A stretch of 61,218 nt of DNA from Candidatus Mediterraneibacter intestinigallinarum (GCA_019119265.1 DWXI01000142.1:1-61218); one strand, 5' to 3'; counted from the first letter of the stretch, positions 9,806 to 19,854 are shown. The notes: generated by a model not told the origin, from the sequence alone. Program-made: numbers and translations.

Positions 9806-10690
9806 ATGGGTACAGGCGGAGAAAGAAAGCCCGGAACCGGCAGGAAAAGGAGAAAAGTACGCAGCAGGAGCGTGCGCCGGAGAGAACAGCAAAAGGAACG
9901 GCAGGCGGCTGCGCCGAACGAGGGAAGGAACGGGAAGAAGAAAAAACAAAAAAGGGCTGCGTTTGACATCCTTTCAGGTACAGTATTGATCGTGGCGGTC
10001 TGCGTTTTTGTATTCTCGCTCTATCAGCTTGTTATGATGCTGGTCCCGTATTATACAGGGGGGAAGGAATACGACGAGATCCAGGATCTGGCTGTTGAGG
10101 CAGACGGAGATGGAACCGGATTCAGTGTGGACTTTGATGCGCTGCTGGAGATCAATCCCGATACAATTGCATGGATCAGATTCGATGAGCCATCGATCAT
10201 TAACTATCCTGTTGTGAAAAGCGCGGACAACAACGAATATCTTACGAAGACATTTGCAGAGAACGACAATAAGCTCGGCGCAATCTTCATGGATATGAGA
10301 AACAACAGCGATTTTTCAGACAGAAATACGATCATATACGGACATCATCTCAATGTAAGTCCTGATATGTTTTCAAGGCTTCATCTGTATGAAGATGAAG
10401 AGTTCTGTCAGGAACATCCGGATTTTTATATTTATACTCCGGACGGAAAAGTGCGGACTTATACTGTGTTTTCCGCCGGCGTTGTAAATGCTTCGGCTGA
10501 TAATTATGACATTGAATTTGCGTCGGATGAGGAATTTGAACAGTACATAGAAATCTGCCGGGAATCTTCCAATTATCAGGTGGATGTAGAAGTGGATGCG
10601 CAGTCGCAGATCGTGAGTCTCTCCACTTGTACGGGAGACCGGCGAGATGAGCGTTTCCTGCTTCAGGGAGTCCTCACGGCGGTAGACTGA
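9806..10690 (+). CDS. srtB: Class B sortase
   Basis: N-terminal TM; TIIYGHHLNVSPDMFSRLHLY (catalytic His region) and VSLSTCTGDRRDERFLLQGVL (TCT Cys and Arg). Confidence 0.9.
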   Translation: MGTGGERKPGTGRKRRKVRSRSVRRREQQKERQAAAPNEGRNGKKKKQKRAAFDILSGTVLIVAVCVFVFSLYQLVMMLVPYYTGGKEYDEIQDLAVEADGDGTGFSVDFDALLEINPDTIAWIRFDEPSIINYPVVKSADNNEYLTKTFAENDNKLGAIFMDMRNNSDFSDRNTIIYGHHLNVSPDMFSRLHLYEDEEFCQEHPDFYIYTPDGKVRTYTVFSAGVVNASADNYDIEFASDEEFEQYIEICRESSNYQVDVEVDAQSQIVSLSTCTGDRRDERFLLQGVLTAVD

Positions 10691-10738
10691 TCATACGATG
10701 ATCCTGGCGCGACAAGAATGCGTTGGACAGTGATTTCA

Positions 10739-10969
10739 ATGAAGAAAGAGAAAGAAGATATGGCGGACAGATTTGATGTGGGAGATATCATTAAAATGAA
10801 AAAGGCTCATCCCTGCGGAAGCCACGAATGGGAAATCCTGCGGACAGGAGCGGATTTCAGGCTGAAATGTATGGGATGCGGTCATCAGATCATGGTATCG
10901 AGAAAACTGGTAGAGAAGAATACAAGACAGATCACCAAGAAGGAGCAGCAGGATGGGGCTGCTAACTGA
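10739..10969 (+). CDS. DUF951-family small protein
   Basis: FDVGDIIKMKKAHPCGSHEWEILRTGADFRLKCMGCGHQIMVSR. Confidence 0.85.
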   Translation: MKKEKEDMADRFDVGDIIKMKKAHPCGSHEWEILRTGADFRLKCMGCGHQIMVSRKLVEKNTRQITKKEQQDGAAN

Positions 10970-10993
10970 CGGAAAGACATGGGAGATGAAACG

Positions 10994-11410
10994 ATGAAGG
11001 TCCTGATTATTGACGGACAGGGCGGAGGACTCGGGCGCCAGCTCGTGAGCGCTGTAAAGGAATATGATCGGAATATCGAGGTACTGGCCGTGGGAACGAA
11101 CAGCGCGGCTACAAATACTATGCTCAGAGCCGGGGCGGATCAGGCGGCTACAGGAGAAAATTCCGTGGTTGTTGCTTCGGCACGGGCTGATGTGATCATG
11201 GGGCCGGTAGGAATCGTGATCGCAGACTCCATGTTGGGAGAGATTACCCCGCGCATGGCTGTGGCGGTGGGCCAGAGCAGTGCAAAGAGAATATTGATTC
11301 CGGTCAACCTATGTGATAATATTGTTGTGGGCGTATCTGATGCGTCCATGGGAAAAAATGTACAGAATGCAATAGAAGCACTGGCGTGTTTTACCCGTAA
11401 GATCGAATGA
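10994..11410 (+). CDS. DUF3842-family protein
   Basis: MKVLIIDGQGGGLGRQLVSAVKE...GTNSAATNTMLRAGADQAATGENS. Confidence 0.8.
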   Translation: MKVLIIDGQGGGLGRQLVSAVKEYDRNIEVLAVGTNSAATNTMLRAGADQAATGENSVVVASARADVIMGPVGIVIADSMLGEITPRMAVAVGQSSAKRILIPVNLCDNIVVGVSDASMGKNVQNAIEALACFTRKIE

Positions 11411-11551
11411 AAGACCGTAACGGCAGGAAGCCGGCGGAAGCGGCAGAAGCCGATGTGATCGATCCGGGCGGACGTCAGTATTTTGTATGAGATATCAGGA
11501 AGGTATCTGCTTTCGGGAGAAGGCAGGTACTTTCTTTTTGTGCGATAAGCC

Positions 11552-11604
11552 CGGAGAGCGGACGCATGGAGGGTCAGGCTTGCCTGAACGCCCATGCGGA
11601 CATT
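11552..11604 (+). repeat. 53-bp direct repeat, copy 1
   Basis: Identical to 11654-11706; contains TCAGGCTTGCCTGA palindrome and GCATGG/CCATGC arms. Confidence 0.95.
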
Positions 11605-11653
11605 CAACGGGCAACGGTCAGCGAGGAACGTAGTTCCGAGCTGAGCGGTACAG

Positions 11654-11706
11654 CGGAGAGCGGACGCATGGAGGGTCAGGCTTGCCTGAACGCCCATGCG
11701 GACATT
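11654..11706 (+). repeat. 53-bp direct repeat, copy 2, ending just upstream of larE
   Basis: Identical to copy 1 at a period of 102 bp. Confidence 0.95.
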
Positions 11707-11725
11707 TGGCGAGAGGAGTGAAGAT

Positions 11726-12487
11726 ATGACATTGAAAGATTTTTTTGAACAGGTGCCAAAGGCGGCGGCTGCATTTTCTGGAGGAACAGATTCAGCGTTT
11801 GTCCTCTGGGCGGCGAAAAAATATGGCTGCGATGTTCACGCCTACTATGTAAGGACTGCGTTCCAGCCAGAGTTTGAGCTTGAAGACGCACGGCGTTTGG
11901 CAGAGGAACTGGATATTCCAATGACTGTAGTAGACATGGATATCCTTTCTGTTCCAGAGGCGAAAGAAAACGGTGCGGAACGCTGCTATTACTGTAAGCG
12001 GGCAATTTTTACACATCTGTGGGAAGCAGCCAGATCTGATGGTTATTCTGTCCTTCTGGATGGAACGAATGCATCGGACGATGCGGGAGACCGGCCGGGC
12101 ATGAGGGCGCTGAGAGAGATGGAAGTCCGCTCGCCTCTCCGGGAATGCGGCATTACGAAGGAATGGGTGAGAGAACAATCGAAAGAAGCAGCTCTTTTTA
12201 CATGGGATAAACCTGCATATGCCTGTCTGGCAACGCGCATTCCTGTAGGAACCCCGATTACAGCAACTGATCTAAACCGGGTGGAACAGGCGGAGAATGT
12301 CATGGCTGCACTGGGATTTCGGGATTTCCGTGTTCGTATGTACGGAACCGGGGCCCGGATTCAGGTTACGGAGGATCAGATGCAGCTTGTGATGGAGAAT
12401 AGAAAACAGATCTATGAAAAACTGGGGGGCTTGTTTTCGGCGGTGTTCCTTGATCTGGAGGAAAGGAGAGTAAGTAATGGACAATAA
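11726..12487 (+). CDS. larE: ATP-dependent sulfur transferase LarE
   Basis: AFSGGTDSAFVLWAA PP-loop; ERCYYCKRAIF and PAYACLATRIPVGT motifs; followed by larB and larC. Confidence 0.9.
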   Translation: MTLKDFFEQVPKAAAAFSGGTDSAFVLWAAKKYGCDVHAYYVRTAFQPEFELEDARRLAEELDIPMTVVDMDILSVPEAKENGAERCYYCKRAIFTHLWEAARSDGYSVLLDGTNASDDAGDRPGMRALREMEVRSPLRECGITKEWVREQSKEAALFTWDKPAYACLATRIPVGTPITATDLNRVEQAENVMAALGFRDFRVRMYGTGARIQVTEDQMQLVMENRKQIYEKLGGLFSAVFLDLEERRVSNGQ

Positions 12488-13241
12488 ATACGATATTTTA
12501 CAATTGCTGCGGAGTGTGGCAGACGGTACGACTTCACCTGAGGATGCGCTTCTGAATTTAAAAGAGGAACCATTTGAAGATCTGGATTATGCCAAGATCG
12601 ATTACCACAGGAGTATCCGGCAGGGGGCGTCTGAGGTGATCTACGGCGCAGGAAAGACGCCGGAACAGATTAAGGGAATTGTCACCGCCATGGGAGAGCG
12701 GGGATGCAGGAATATACTTGTTACACGGATCGGACAGAAAGCTGCCGATATTCTATGTCAGGCAGTTCCGACAGAGTATTATCCTCTTCCGAAACTTGCT
12801 GTCGCATATCCTGAGAAACAGGCGTGTCGCGGCAATATCGTCGTGGCGACAGGCGGCACGAGCGATATGCCGGTGGCGGAAGAAGCCGCCCTGACTGCTG
12901 AGACAATGGGGAATAAAGTTACCCGCCTCTATGACGTGGGAGTAGCCGGACTTCACCGTCTGCTCTCAAATCTGGATTCTCTTATGAGCGCCCGCTGCGT
13001 AGTGGCGGTGGCAGGTATGGAAGGGGCTCTTGCCTCGGTGATCGGAGGACTGGTGGACTGCCCTGTGATCGCGGTGCCGACAAGCGTTGGATACGGCGCA
13101 AGCTTCGGAGGACTGTCAGCGCTTTTGTCCATGCTTAATTCATGTGCTTCCGGATGCAGCGTCGTCAATATAGACAACGGATTCGGAGCGGGGTATCTGG
13201 CGAGCATGATCAATCAGATGGAAGGTATAAAGGAGAATTAG
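12477..13241 (+). CDS. larB: Nickel-pincer cofactor biosynthesis protein LarB
   Basis: PurE-like C-terminal region VVATGGTSDMPVAEEAALTAETMGNKVTRLYDVGVAGLHRLL. Confidence 0.92.
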   Translation: MDNKYDILQLLRSVADGTTSPEDALLNLKEEPFEDLDYAKIDYHRSIRQGASEVIYGAGKTPEQIKGIVTAMGERGCRNILVTRIGQKAADILCQAVPTEYYPLPKLAVAYPEKQACRGNIVVATGGTSDMPVAEEAALTAETMGNKVTRLYDVGVAGLHRLLSNLDSLMSARCVVAVAGMEGALASVIGGLVDCPVIAVPTSVGYGASFGGLSALLSMLNSCASGCSVVNIDNGFGAGYLASMINQMEGIKEN

Positions 13242-13244
13242 GAT

Positions 13245-14606
13245 ATGAGAACACTTTATATAGAGTGCAATATGGGAGCGGCAGGCGATATGCTCATGTC
13301 CGCTCTGTATGAATTGATGGATGAGGAACAGAAGGAAGAGTTTATGAAACGCATGAACGGACTGGGGCTGCCCGGTGTTAAGATCACACCCCGTAAGGCT
13401 GTTACATGCGGCATATCCGGCACACATATGGAAGTGACTGTGTACGGGGAGGAAGAACATGAACCGGGAGGAGAGCATAGAGCACCGCATCCCGGCCATC
13501 ACGGGCATAGCCATGCGGAAATGCATGGAGATCATCACGGACATGCTCATCCCGGGCATGCAGGACATCATCACCATGCGGATCCCCTGCATATTGCAGA
13601 AATGATCGGCGGGCTGGATTTGCCGGAGGAGGTGCGCGTTAATGCAGGACAGGTCTACGATGCGATCGCGGACGCCGAGGCAAAGGCTCACGGGTGTCCG
13701 GTGGAACAGGTACATTTTCATGAGGTAGGCGCGCTGGATGCAGTGGCCGACGTTACAGGAGTGTGTTATGCCATATATCTGCTGAAGCCAGAGCGCATCG
13801 TGGTATCTCCCATCCATGTAGGCAGCGGAACTGTGCGCTGCGCCCACGGGATCATGCCGGTGCCGGCTCCTGCCACGGCAAATCTGCTGGCTGATGCGCC
13901 GATATACGGCGGCGGCATCCGTGGAGAACTGTGTACGCCCACAGGTGCGGCGCTGCTTATACACTTTGCGGATCATTTTGGAGATATGCCGGTCATGGAA
14001 AAAACGAGTGTGGGCATTGGAGTTGGAACGAAGGAATTTGAGCAGGCAAACTGCGTGAGAGTATTTTGGGGCGAAACGCAGACAATGAAAACGATGGCTG
14101 GAACGGAAACTTCGGGAAAGCAGATGCAGAACGCAGGTTCAGGAAACGGATGCATAGCAGAACTGGTATGTAATATCGATGATATGACTCCGGAAGCTCT
14201 TGCATTTGCCAAGGCAAGACTGATAGAGCTTGGCGCTCTGGATGCGTATACAGTGGCGGGTACCATGAAGAAAGGCCGACCGGGATGGGAGCTTACGGTG
14301 CTCTGTGAGGCCGACCGGATCGATGCAACTGCACGGAATATCATGAGAGAGACAACCACCAATGGAGTCAGGGCACGTCTCTGTGAGAAATATTTCCTTA
14401 CACCCGGTATTGAAACAGTACAGACAGAGTATGGGCAGATGCGGATCAAGACGGCGGAAGGTTTCGGGATCCGGCATGAGAAGCCGGAATATGAAGATAC
14501 GGCGGATTATGCGCGAAAAGCTCAGATGTCCTACAGGGAAGCGTATGAGCGGGTGCTTGCTCTCAGAAAAGAGCAGACACGGAAAACAGAGCGGGAAGGA
14601 GATTAG
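13245..14606 (+). CDS. larC: Nickel-pincer cofactor biosynthesis nickel insertase LarC
   Basis: MRTLYIECNMGAAGDMLMSAL; His-rich segment HPGHHGHSHAEMHGDHHGHAHPGHAGHHHH; FHEVGALDAVADVTG. Confidence 0.93.
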   Translation: MRTLYIECNMGAAGDMLMSALYELMDEEQKEEFMKRMNGLGLPGVKITPRKAVTCGISGTHMEVTVYGEEEHEPGGEHRAPHPGHHGHSHAEMHGDHHGHAHPGHAGHHHHADPLHIAEMIGGLDLPEEVRVNAGQVYDAIADAEAKAHGCPVEQVHFHEVGALDAVADVTGVCYAIYLLKPERIVVSPIHVGSGTVRCAHGIMPVPAPATANLLADAPIYGGGIRGELCTPTGAALLIHFADHFGDMPVMEKTSVGIGVGTKEFEQANCVRVFWGETQTMKTMAGTETSGKQMQNAGSGNGCIAELVCNIDDMTPEALAFAKARLIELGALDAYTVAGTMKKGRPGWELTVLCEADRIDATARNIMRETTTNGVRARLCEKYFLTPGIETVQTEYGQMRIKTAEGFGIRHEKPEYEDTADYARKAQMSYREAYERVLALRKEQTRKTEREGD

Positions 14607-14608
14607 TA

Positions 14609-16225
14609 ATGAGAAAACGATGGATTTCTGTATTGCTCGTATTTGCCGTGTCAGTATCGGTCCTTGCAGGATGTCAGGGGAACAATTCGGAAAACCAGTT
14701 GGCAGTACAGCAGAGAATAGCAGACTCTTCAGTAGTGATCGCCATGGACCCCAATTCCGAGCCCGAGGCGGGATTTGATCCGGCCTATGGCTGGGGAGCC
14801 GGTGAACACGTCCATGAGCCACTGATTCAAAGCACGCTCACAGTGACGAACACAGATCTGACGATCGGGTATGATCTGGCGACAGATTACACAGTCAGCG
14901 AAGACGGACTGACCTGGACGGTAACCATCCGCGATGATGTGAAGTTTACCGACGGGGAGCCGCTGACCGCGGAAGATGTTGCTTTTACGTACAACATAGT
15001 AAAAGAGTCCAGCTCAGTCAATGATTTTACAATGTTGGACTATGCGGAGGCTGCAGATGCGACCACGATTGTGTTTCACATGATACGCCCGTTTTCCATA
15101 TGGCCGTATACTATGGCGATCGTAGGGATCGTGCCGGAACACTCTTACGACAGCGCCACTTACGGTTCCAATCCCATCGGCTCGGGCAGGTATATCCTGA
15201 AGCAGTGGGATCGGGGGCAGCAGGTGATCCTTGAGGCGAACCCGGATTATTATGGCGAGGCGCCAGAGATGCAGCGGGTTACGATTCTGTTCATGGAAGA
15301 GGATGCGGCATTTCTTGCGGCTCAGGCAGGAGAGGTGGATCTGGCATATACATCAGCCACCTATTCGGATCAGGAGATTGACGGGTATGATCTTGCCGCA
15401 TATGCAAGTGTGGACAACAGAGGGTTTAACCTTCCTACTGTGGAGGAAAGCACGGATTCAGAGGGGCACACAGAGGGAAATGACTTTACTTCTGACGTGC
15501 TGGTTCGTCGTGCCATCAATATCGGCATCGACCGGCAGGAGATGATCGACAATGTATTAAATGGATACGGCAGTCCGGCCTACAGTGTCTGCGATCAGCT
15601 CCCGTGGTACAATGAAGCCTCGGAAGTAGAGTATGATCCCGAGGAAGCGGCGGCGCTGCTGGATGAGGCGGGCTGGATCGTGGGAGACGACGGCGTCCGC
15701 GAGAAAGACGGAAAAAAAGCAGAACTAAACCTTCTCTATTCTACCGGGGATTCGGTTCGCCAGGCTCTTGCCGCAGATTCTGCAGACCAGCTCGGGGAAC
15801 TGGGAATTTCCTGCACTCTTGAGGGTGTAGGCTGGGATACGGCGTATGACCGCGCCCTTTCAGATCCGCTGATCTGGGGCTGGGGAGCCCATACTCCAAT
15901 GGAACTCTACAACATTTACCACACCATCGAAGGAACGGATTCAGCACAGTATTCACCGTATTCAAACAGTGCGGTGGATGCATATATGGATCAGGCGCTT
16001 GCTGCCAATGATCTGGAAGAATCCTACGGGTTGTGGCAGCAGGCGCAGTGGAACGGAACCACGGGCGTGACGCAGGACGGAGACATTCCGTGGGTATGGC
16101 TTGTCAACATCGATCATCTCTACTGGGTGAGAGACGGTCTGAATGTAGCGGAGCAAAAGATCCACCCTCACGGACACGGATGGTCCATCGTTAATAATGT
16201 AGATCAGTGGAGTTGGAAAGGATGA
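14609..16225 (+). CDS. ABC transporter substrate-binding lipoprotein, nickel/peptide family (NikA/OppA-like)
   Basis: Lipobox VSVLAGCQG; SBP_bac_5-like DGLTWTVTIRDDVKFTDGEPLTAEDVAFTYN. Confidence 0.88.
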   Translation: MRKRWISVLLVFAVSVSVLAGCQGNNSENQLAVQQRIADSSVVIAMDPNSEPEAGFDPAYGWGAGEHVHEPLIQSTLTVTNTDLTIGYDLATDYTVSEDGLTWTVTIRDDVKFTDGEPLTAEDVAFTYNIVKESSSVNDFTMLDYAEAADATTIVFHMIRPFSIWPYTMAIVGIVPEHSYDSATYGSNPIGSGRYILKQWDRGQQVILEANPDYYGEAPEMQRVTILFMEEDAAFLAAQAGEVDLAYTSATYSDQEIDGYDLAAYASVDNRGFNLPTVEESTDSEGHTEGNDFTSDVLVRRAINIGIDRQEMIDNVLNGYGSPAYSVCDQLPWYNEASEVEYDPEEAAALLDEAGWIVGDDGVREKDGKKAELNLLYSTGDSVRQALAADSADQLGELGISCTLEGVGWDTAYDRALSDPLIWGWGAHTPMELYNIYHTIEGTDSAQYSPYSNSAVDAYMDQALAANDLEESYGLWQQAQWNGTTGVTQDGDIPWVWLVNIDHLYWVRDGLNVAEQKIHPHGHGWSIVNNVDQWSWKG

Positions 16226-17224
16226 TTGAGTTTGAAACATCGTCTTCAGTTTACCGGAAAAAAATTAATTCGCATGGCATTACTTCTTCTGGGCGTCAGT
16301 ATCGTCACCTTTCTTCTGATGTGTGCATCTCCGCTTGATCCACTTCAGACAAATATAGGGCAGGCGGCGCTGGGAACCATGAGTTCCGAGCAGATTGCAA
16401 AACTGCAAGCATACTGGGGCGTGGATACGCCTCCGCTTACCAGATATCTGGGCTGGCTTACGGATGTGCTGAAAGGGGATTTCGGTACGTCCCTTCTCTA
16501 CCGACAGCCGGTGCTTACTGTCATTGGTCAGCGCCTTATCAGTTCGTTCTGGCTGCTATTGTCCGCATGGGTGATTTCGGGCGTGCTTGGATTGACGATG
16601 GGTGTGATTGCGGGGGCATGCCGGGGCAGATGGCCGGACCGGCTGATCAGAGGATACTGTCTTCTGATCTCTAGTACACCGGCTTTCTGGCTGGCTATCC
16701 TGCTGCTTTTGATCTTTGCGGTATGGCTGGGCTGGCTGCCCGTCGGACTTTCGGTACCGGCCGGGGTGGAGGCGGCGGCAGTTACAGTCGCAGACCGGTT
16801 CCGTCATGCCATCCTTCCCGCTTTGACCTTAAGCATTACCGGCGTGGCAAATATCGCGCTCCATACAAGGGAGAAGATGATCAATGTCATGGAGTCGGAT
16901 TATGTACTCTTCGCCCGGGCGCGGGGAGAATCGGAAATATCCATCATCCTGCGCCACGGATTGCGCAATGTGGCGCTCCCGGCGATCACACTGCAGTTTG
17001 CCTCTGTCAGTGAGATCATCGGAGGATCTGTGCTGGTGGAACAGGTGTTTTCCTATCCGGGCCTTGGTCAGGCGGCAGTCACGGCGGGGCTTGGAAGTGA
17101 TCTGCCCCTTCTTCTGGGGATCACGATCGTCACGGCGGCGATTGTATTTGCCGGAAATCTCATCGCAGACCTGCTTTACGGCGTGATCGACCCGAAGATT
17201 CGAAAGGGGGCGGCGAGAGGATGA
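16226..17224 (+). CDS. ABC transporter permease (NikB/DppB-like)
   Basis: Multiple TM segments; EQVFSYPGLGQAAVTAGLGSDLPLLLG. Confidence 0.88.
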   Translation: MSLKHRLQFTGKKLIRMALLLLGVSIVTFLLMCASPLDPLQTNIGQAALGTMSSEQIAKLQAYWGVDTPPLTRYLGWLTDVLKGDFGTSLLYRQPVLTVIGQRLISSFWLLLSAWVISGVLGLTMGVIAGACRGRWPDRLIRGYCLLISSTPAFWLAILLLLIFAVWLGWLPVGLSVPAGVEAAAVTVADRFRHAILPALTLSITGVANIALHTREKMINVMESDYVLFARARGESEISIILRHGLRNVALPAITLQFASVSEIIGGSVLVEQVFSYPGLGQAAVTAGLGSDLPLLLGITIVTAAIVFAGNLIADLLYGVIDPKIRKGAARG

Positions 17225-18111
17225 ATAATATGGCGGCGAAAGATATGAGAATCGGTAAAAAACGGACAAAAGCGGGCAGAAGATATCAGTCAGAAACGAA
17301 TCAGCGACTTCGGACTGTCATTTTTCTGATCGTGACAGTGGTGATACTTGCTGCGGTGACAGCTGCCGGTATCCTGACCGAAGGATATGCTGTGGAGACG
17401 GACTTTTCCCAGAGAAACTTAAGCCCCGGCCTGCAGCATCTCTTTGGCACGGACTGGATGGGCCGGGATATGCTGGCCCGCACATTATCAGGGCTGTCTC
17501 TGAGCATCCGGATCGGTATCATGACAGCGGTGGTCAGTGCTGCGGTGGCCCTGGCCCTCGGAACGGCTTCTGTCGTACTCGGACGGAAAGCTGATGTTGT
17601 GATCTCGTGGTGTATCGATCTCGTTATGGGAATCCCCCATATCCTGCTTGTTATGCTGATCTCACTGGCGTGCGGGCGAGGATTTATCGGTGTGGTGGCA
17701 GGAGTGTCTTTGAGCCACTGGCCGTCACTGGCAAGGGTGATCCGCGGAGAGCTGATGCAGCTTCGACAGGCGCCGTATATCCTTGTGGCAGAGAAGATGG
17801 GAGTATCAAAATTCCAGAATGTAAAACGGCATATGCTGCCTCATCTCCTGCCGCAGTTCCTTACAGGGCTGATCCTCCTGTTTCCTCATGCAATCCTGCA
17901 TGAGTCCGGCGTAACATTTCTGGGGTTCGGGCTTTCGTCGGAACAGCCTGCCATTGGCGTGATCCTTTCAGAGAGCATGCAGTACCTGACCACCGGAAAA
18001 TGGTGGCTGGCCCTTTTCCCCGGACTGGCCCTTGTTCTGGTAGTCGTATTATTTGCCCTTCTCGGAGAGCGGGTAAGGCGTCTGCTCGATCCGTCAAGCG
18101 TACATGAGTAA
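17221..18111 (+). CDS. ABC transporter permease (NikC/DppC-like)
   Basis: LFGTDWMGRDMLARTLSGLSLSIRIG; ESGVTFLGFGLSSEQPAIGVILSES. Confidence 0.9.
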   Translation: MNNMAAKDMRIGKKRTKAGRRYQSETNQRLRTVIFLIVTVVILAAVTAAGILTEGYAVETDFSQRNLSPGLQHLFGTDWMGRDMLARTLSGLSLSIRIGIMTAVVSAAVALALGTASVVLGRKADVVISWCIDLVMGIPHILLVMLISLACGRGFIGVVAGVSLSHWPSLARVIRGELMQLRQAPYILVAEKMGVSKFQNVKRHMLPHLLPQFLTGLILLFPHAILHESGVTFLGFGLSSEQPAIGVILSESMQYLTTGKWWLALFPGLALVLVVVLFALLGERVRRLLDPSSVHE

Positions 18112-18120
18112 GGAGATAAT

Positions 18121-19089
18121 ATGGAACCAATATTAAAGATTGAACATTTATCCGTCTATTTTACTCAATATGAGCAAGGTTTCCGCTTTTTCGGCTTTCA
18201 GAAGAGGCAGCTTGCTGCGGTAAAGGATCTGTCACTTGAGATAGAACCGGGCCAGATCGTCGCCGTGGTGGGAGCAAGCGGTTCGGGGAAGAGTCTGCTC
18301 GCCCACAGTATCCTCGGAATCCTCCCATATAATAGCCACATGGAAGGAAAGATACAATATGACGGAGAACCCCTGACGGAAAAGCGGGCGAAGAAATTAC
18401 GGGGGAGAGAAATATTCCTGATCCCACAGGGGGTTACTTATCTTGATCCGCTTATGAAAGTAGGAGCACAACTGAGCAAAGGGAAAAAGGATCCTGACAC
18501 GAAACAGCGCTGCAGAACAGCTCTTGAGCGGTATGGACTTGGAAGGGAAACGGAGGAGATGTATCCGTTTGAACTCTCCGGCGGGATGGCCCGCCGGGTG
18601 CTGATTGCTTCGGCGGTGACGGAGAAACCGAGGCTCGTCATAGCGGATGAACCGACGCCGGGGCTGGATGCACGTGCGGCAAAGCGGATCCTGAGCCATT
18701 TTCGGGAACTGGCGGACGAAGGGGCGGGAATGCTGTTTATCACCCATGATCTGGAACTGGCTCTCTCTGTCGCGGATGAAGTGGCAGTTTTCTATGCGGG
18801 AGAGACGATCGAGAAAGCAAAGGCAGAGGAGTTTAGCGATGTAGATAATCTGCGGCATCCGTATACCCGGGCGCTATGGCATGCCATGCCGGAGCACGGG
18901 TTCAAGGTGTCAGAGGGTACCCAGCCTTATGCCGGAAATGTCAGGAAAGGATGTTCCTATGCCGGACAGTGCCCTGTATGCAGGGAAGAATGCCGCACAA
19001 AAGATCAGATTCCTCTGATGAAATACCGGGATGGTGAAGTCCGGTGCCTGTATCCGGATGAGATAATGAAAAGTGGAGCAGAGCTATGA
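18121..19089 (+). CDS. ABC transporter ATP-binding protein (NikD/DppD-like)
   Basis: VVGASGSGKSLLAHSILGIL Walker A; ELSGGMARRVLIASAV; C-terminal Cys cluster CSYAGQCPVCREEC. Confidence 0.9.
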   Translation: MEPILKIEHLSVYFTQYEQGFRFFGFQKRQLAAVKDLSLEIEPGQIVAVVGASGSGKSLLAHSILGILPYNSHMEGKIQYDGEPLTEKRAKKLRGREIFLIPQGVTYLDPLMKVGAQLSKGKKDPDTKQRCRTALERYGLGRETEEMYPFELSGGMARRVLIASAVTEKPRLVIADEPTPGLDARAAKRILSHFRELADEGAGMLFITHDLELALSVADEVAVFYAGETIEKAKAEEFSDVDNLRHPYTRALWHAMPEHGFKVSEGTQPYAGNVRKGCSYAGQCPVCREECRTKDQIPLMKYRDGEVRCLYPDEIMKSGAEL

Positions 19090-19691
19090 TACTGGAAGCA
19101 CATAATCTTACGTTTTATTATCGGAATCGGAAGAAAAATCCGATCATTGACAGATTTGAACTGACGATATCGTCCGGAGAGCGCGTCGGGCTCAAGGGCC
19201 CCAGCGGCAGGGGAAAGACGACGCTTTGCAGGCTGCTGGCGGGATATGAACGTCCGAAGCAGGGGGGAGTACTTCTGGACGGCAGACCGATCAGGGAATA
19301 CCGCGGCGCCTGTCCGGTACAGATGGTGTGGCAGCATCCCGAGACGGTAGTGGATCCGCTGCTGAAGCTGAAGGAAACCATGGCAGAGGCGGGAGATATA
19401 GAAGGGCGGCTTATGGAGAAGCTTCATATAGAGAAGGAATGGCTGGACCGCTATCCGGCCGAACTTTCCGGCGGAGAACTGCAGCGCTTCTGTCTTGCCA
19501 GAGCCCTCCGGCCTGAGACAGAGATCTTGCTGTGCGATGAGATCACAGCTATGCTGGATCTCGTGACGCAGGCGCAGATATGGGAATTTTTGCTGGAAGA
19601 GGCGCGGAGGAGGAAGATGGGGATGCTGGTCGTGAGCCACAGCGAGGCGCTGCTGGAGAAAGTGTGTACAAGAATTATTACTTTTGACTGA
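19086..19691 (+). CDS. ABC transporter ATP-binding protein (NikE-like)
   Basis: LKGPSGRGKTTLCRLLAG Walker A; ELSGGELQRFCLARALRPETEILLCDEITAMLD. Confidence 0.9.
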   Translation: MILEAHNLTFYYRNRKKNPIIDRFELTISSGERVGLKGPSGRGKTTLCRLLAGYERPKQGGVLLDGRPIREYRGACPVQMVWQHPETVVDPLLKLKETMAEAGDIEGRLMEKLHIEKEWLDRYPAELSGGELQRFCLARALRPETEILLCDEITAMLDLVTQAQIWEFLLEEARRRKMGMLVVSHSEALLEKVCTRIITFD

Positions 19692-19770
19692 AAGCAGTTC
19701 AGCCGCGCCATTGGCAAAGACGCACTGGCGTGCTCATCGCGGCTGCACCGCATCTTTGCTCATAAAAAAA
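19691..19770. repeat. Dispersed palindromic intergenic repeat, copy C
   Basis: CAGTTCAGCCGCGCCATTgGcAAAgaCGCACT resembles copy A; AGCCGCG/CGCGGCT arms. Confidence 0.5.
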
Positions 19771-19854
19771 CACTTGAAATTTCAATTTCCTTATGGTATC
19801 ATAAATAACCGTGACATACTGTCGGATTATATCTGAACAGTTTCATAAATTCCT

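Noticed and set aside
11552-11706. Possible short CRISPR array
   Set aside because: Only two copies with a single 49-bp interval, strong internal palindrome, no cas genes in the window
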